Source: Myxococcales bacterium
Lineage (GTDB): Bacteria; Myxococcota; Polyangia; Fen-1088
Length of the DNA: 6,765 nucleotides
Assembly (NCBI GenBank): GCA_003153875.1
Contig: PMBY01000388.1
Location: 1,641-8,405, forward strand
Reading direction: 5' to 3'
Below the pieces are notes generated by a model, which searched no databases, was not told where the DNA came from, and worked only from the letters and a program-made list of their open reading frames with translations. Below, in pieces: positions 4,332-6,765 of the stretch; the first letter of the stretch is position 1; every line of letters begins with the position of its first letter. Both the position numbers and the translations under genes were made by a program.

Positions 4332-6765
4332 ATGGACACAGGGCAAAGCAAACATCGTCTCCTCCTGGTTGATGGAGATTTCAAGAGTCTGCGGGTTCTC
4401 GAGGTCAGCCTCAAGAAGGCAGGCTTCGAGGTGGTGACCGCCACCCAGGGCGCTGAGGCGCTGGGCGCGCTTCAGGGTGTCCTCCCCGATCTCATCATTT
4501 CGGACACCGACCTCGACGGGATGGACGGTTTCGACCTATGCCGCCAGATAAAGGCCAAGCCGGAGTGGGCGAAGATCCCGTTCCTTTTCGTGTCGGGCCG
4601 CAAGTCAATTGAAGACAAGATCCGGGGACTCGAGCTGGGGGTCGAGGATTACCTGACGAAGCCCATCTATATAAAGGAGATTGGCATCCGCGTTCGCACC
4701 GCACTCCAACGTGCCGAGCGCGAGCGGCTTGAGTCGCGGCGGGAAGGGCGCACCAAGTTCGCGGGCGACCTGGCGGACATCGGGGTTGTGGACTTGGTGC
4801 AGACCATCGACCTCAATCGGAAATCTGGCATCGTTCACATCGTCAATCGCGATGGCCGGCGTGGGGCGGTCTTCTTTCGCGATGGACGGGTCATTGACGC
4901 CGAGGTGGGTCGACTGTCGGGAGCAGAGGCGATGTACCGCCTGTTTTCGTGGTCGGATGGGCAGTTCGAGGTCGAGTTCAAGCCCATCCGGCGCAGGGAC
5001 GTGATCGATTTGCCGTCGGCAGCGCTGCTCATGGAGGGAATGCGGCGGCTCGACGAATGGACCCGGCTTCTGGAAAAAATGCCCACGCTTGACAGCCTGG
5101 TCGAGGTGGATGTTCGCGTGCTGGCCGAACAATTGGTTGATCTGCCCGATGAGATGAACGGCATTCTTCGGCTGTGCGACGGGACTCGCAATCTGCTGGC
5201 CGTCATCGATGACAGTGACTACCCCGACCTTGAGGCCTTGACCGTAGTCAGCAAGCTCTTCGCGCAAGGCACCATCTATTCCCGCCAGCCCGCGGGCCGG
5301 CAGACGGAGCCAAGCAACGAACTCGCGCGCTGGTTGGCGGAGGGCAACGCCGATGAAGGTGCGGTGGCCGGCGAGGTGAGCGCTGCCCAGCCAGTCGTGA
5401 CGGAAGCCGAACTGGCTGGCGCGAGAGACGCTGCAGCGAGAGACGATATGCGGGCGAGCGGCGAGCGGCAAGGTGGCAAGACGCTGAAGACGTTCTCACT
5501 CGACGCCACCATGCTCTCACTCGACACACCCTCGCCCGGGCGTGAGGCGCCGGGAGCCACGGCCGCGCCAGACAAGGTGGCTTCTGGTGCGAAGCTAACG
5601 GGCGACACGCTGAGGCTCACCGTCGCCTTGTCCGACCAGGAAATCGTCCGTCCATTCCCGACGAGTACGCCCACTCCGTCGCCGACCGGCGAAGCGACCG
5701 CCGAGCCAGCATCGCCGCTCGAAGACTCGGCCGTGGTCGAGGACTCCTGGCGTGTGCCCGCGGATCCGGCAATTGCGCTCGCGCACACACCGCCAGGTGG
5801 TTTTGCCGCGGTGCCGGAGATGCCTGTGAAGCCAAGAGCAGGCACTTGGGGAGCAATGGGCAAGCCCGACACGCTGAGGGGTTTTCCCATACCGGAGGGC
5901 CTTGCCGAGCCGGAGCAGGCGAGCCCTGCGCGCAAGTCAGCTGTCAGCGACGATCCTCGAACGGCGCGGACGTTCATCGGGTTCGCGTCTCGAGAAGGCG
6001 ATGCCACGCCCTTTGCGAGAGAAGGCGCAGTATCGGCGGCCGAGCCAGCCGGCGAGGCCGCGCGCGAAACCGATTGGGGCGGCTGGGGTCAGGGTGCTGA
6101 GCGCAAGCCGGCGGCGGAGACCGATCCGCTACGAGCCGACGCGCTCTCGGGTGAGGCTGGCGTCCCAGCGGGCGAGCCGCAGGCCGCAGGTGGCCCCCGT
6201 CAGGAACCGGCACCCTCTGCTGGTGAGCTTGCAGAGGAACGCGCGCGCATCTCCGAGGAGGTGCCTCAGGCTCGAGCGCTCGATCCGCCCGAGGGGACGC
6301 CGGCATCCCGCCCTTCGGCAAATGAACGAACCATCAGAGTCAGGCCGGGCCTCGACAAGCTGGGCAGCGACCTTGTTCCCCACGAGCGTCGATGGCTGCC
6401 CTTTGCCGTGGCCTTTGTGTTGCTTGTGGCCGGCGGCTTGTTCGTCATGCGCATCGGCCCGACCGGGAGCGGGTCCCAGCCGTCTTCTGGTCCTGAATCG
6501 TTGGCAGCAACAGCCCCGACGGCAAGTGTCTCGTCCGCGGTCGAGACCGCACCAGGCGTCGTCAATCAAGGACTCTCGCAGACCGCAAACTCGGTCGTGG
6601 CAGAGAAACAAGTCGCAGCGCCGGTGGACGCGCAAGCCAAACCGGCCGGCTCGGCCCTGCGGCAACCAGGGAATCAACCCACGGTGGCATCTGCCCAGAC
6701 GCCGAGCCGGGCGGCCGAGGGCGGCCAGGTCCGCCCGCCCACTCTCGCTTCCGCCACGACAGAAG
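4332..6765 (+). CDS. Receiver-DUF4388 (PATAN) signalling protein with long disordered linker and one membrane segment; 3' end outside window
   Basis: An open frame of 811 codons without a stop, cut by the window end. Residues 9 to about 125 form a CheY-like receiver: acidic pocket D14 (VDGD, so the usual second acidic residue is G15), phosphoacceptor D58 in LIISDTDLDGMDG, S88 in FVSGR and K110 in DYLTKP. Residues about 142-243 match DUF4388: FAGDLADIGVVDLVQ, then RKSGIVHI, VFFRDGRVIDAE, SGAEAMYRLFSW and LLMEGMRRLDEW. A smaller region follows to about 317, with DGTRNLLAVI and YPDLEALTVVSKLF, of the kind often found after DUF4388. Residues about 320-685 are Ala/Pro/Glu/Gly-rich and look disordered. 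A hydrophobic helix spans about 688-706 after R686-R687, predicting a cytoplasmic N-terminus and an outer C-terminal tail rich in Ala, Ser, Thr and Pro. It probably takes part in phosphorelay signalling, but partner and output are unknown. Shorter frames on the opposite strand here are shadows. Confidence 0.9.
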   Translation, partial: MDTGQSKHRLLLVDGDFKSLRVLEVSLKKAGFEVVTATQGAEALGALQGVLPDLIISDTDLDGMDGFDLCRQIKAKPEWAKIPFLFVSGRKSIEDKIRGLELGVEDYLTKPIYIKEIGIRVRTALQRAERERLESRREGRTKFAGDLADIGVVDLVQTIDLNRKSGIVHIVNRDGRRGAVFFRDGRVIDAEVGRLSGAEAMYRLFSWSDGQFEVEFKPIRRRDVIDLPSAALLMEGMRRLDEWTRLLEKMPTLDSLVEVDVRVLAEQLVDLPDEMNGILRLCDGTRNLLAVIDDSDYPDLEALTVVSKLFAQGTIYSRQPAGRQTEPSNELARWLAEGNADEGAVAGEVSAAQPVVTEAELAGARDAAARDDMRASGERQGGKTLKTFSLDATMLSLDTPSPGREAPGATAAPDKVASGAKLTGDTLRLTVALSDQEIVRPFPTSTPTPSPTGEATAEPASPLEDSAVVEDSWRVPADPAIALAHTPPGGFAAVPEMPVKPRAGTWGAMGKPDTLRGFPIPEGLAEPEQASPARKSAVSDDPRTARTFIGFASREGDATPFAREGAVSAAEPAGEAARETDWGGWGQGAERKPAAETDPLRADALSGEAGVPAGEPQAAGGPRQEPAPSAGELAEERARISEEVPQARALDPPEGTPASRPSANERTIRVRPGLDKLGSDLVPHERRWLPFAVAFVLLVAGGLFVMRIGPTGSGSQPSSGPESLAATAPTASVSSAVETAPGVVNQGLSQTANSVVAEKQVAAPVDAQAKPAGSALRQPGNQPTVASAQTPSRAAEGGQVRPPTLASATTE

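Noticed and set aside
4605..5471. A 288-codon open frame on the minus strand
   Set aside because: It is antisense to the receiver-DUF4388 gene, whose motifs are clear in the plus-strand frame; its protein shows no family resemblance.
5276..6007. A 243-codon minus-strand frame rich in Ser, Ala and Val
   Set aside because: Low-complexity shadow of the Ala/Pro/Glu-rich linker on the other strand; no ribosome binding site or domain recognised.

Overview
The window looks like chromosomal DNA from a GC-rich bacterium. The best guess is a deltaproteobacterium of the myxobacterial type (Myxococcota). The strongest hint is the rightward gene, which joins a response-regulator receiver to a DUF4388 (PATAN-type) domain, a long Ala/Pro/Glu-rich linker and a membrane segment; this kind of protein is common in myxobacteria. 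No tRNA, rRNA, CRISPR array, insertion sequence or phage gene is visible. The taxonomic call is inference from gene content.

Layout. Bases 1-64 hold no gene, only short GC-rich dyads beyond the end of the biotin genes. Bases 65-3273 are a two-gene biotin operon on the minus strand: bioF (3273-2095), then a fused bioA-bioD gene (2098-65) that starts inside the bioF stop region through an ATGA overlap. Bases 3274-3447 are a short spacer with two dyads and the bioF ribosome binding site. Bases 3448-4062 (or up to 4143) are rsmG (gidB), also on the minus strand. A full-consensus ParB-binding parS site (3444-3459) contains the rsmG stop codon. Bases 4063/4144-4331 are a divergent, partly AT-rich promoter region with one relaxed DnaA-box-like sequence. 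From 4332 a large open frame runs rightward and leaves the window at 6765 without a stop.

How the genes work together. BioF makes 8-amino-7-oxononanoate (KAPA). The fused enzyme then carries out the next two steps, KAPA to diaminopelargonate (BioA) and on to dethiobiotin (BioD), so the operon covers three consecutive steps of biotin ring assembly. bioB, bioC and bioH are not in the window. RsmG methylates 16S rRNA; in many bacteria it lies near the replication origin next to parA-parB. Here the parS site is present at the expected place, but the genes after rsmG are biotin genes and not parAB. The rightward gene is an unrelated signalling protein.

Most noteworthy: (1) the parS site embedded in the rsmG 3' end, (2) the BioA-BioD fusion in the order opposite to the plant enzyme, with a Bacillus-like BioA half, and (3) the receiver-DUF4388-linker-membrane protein with repeated Thr-x-Arg/Lys motifs. 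I see no clear evidence of a wholly new system.
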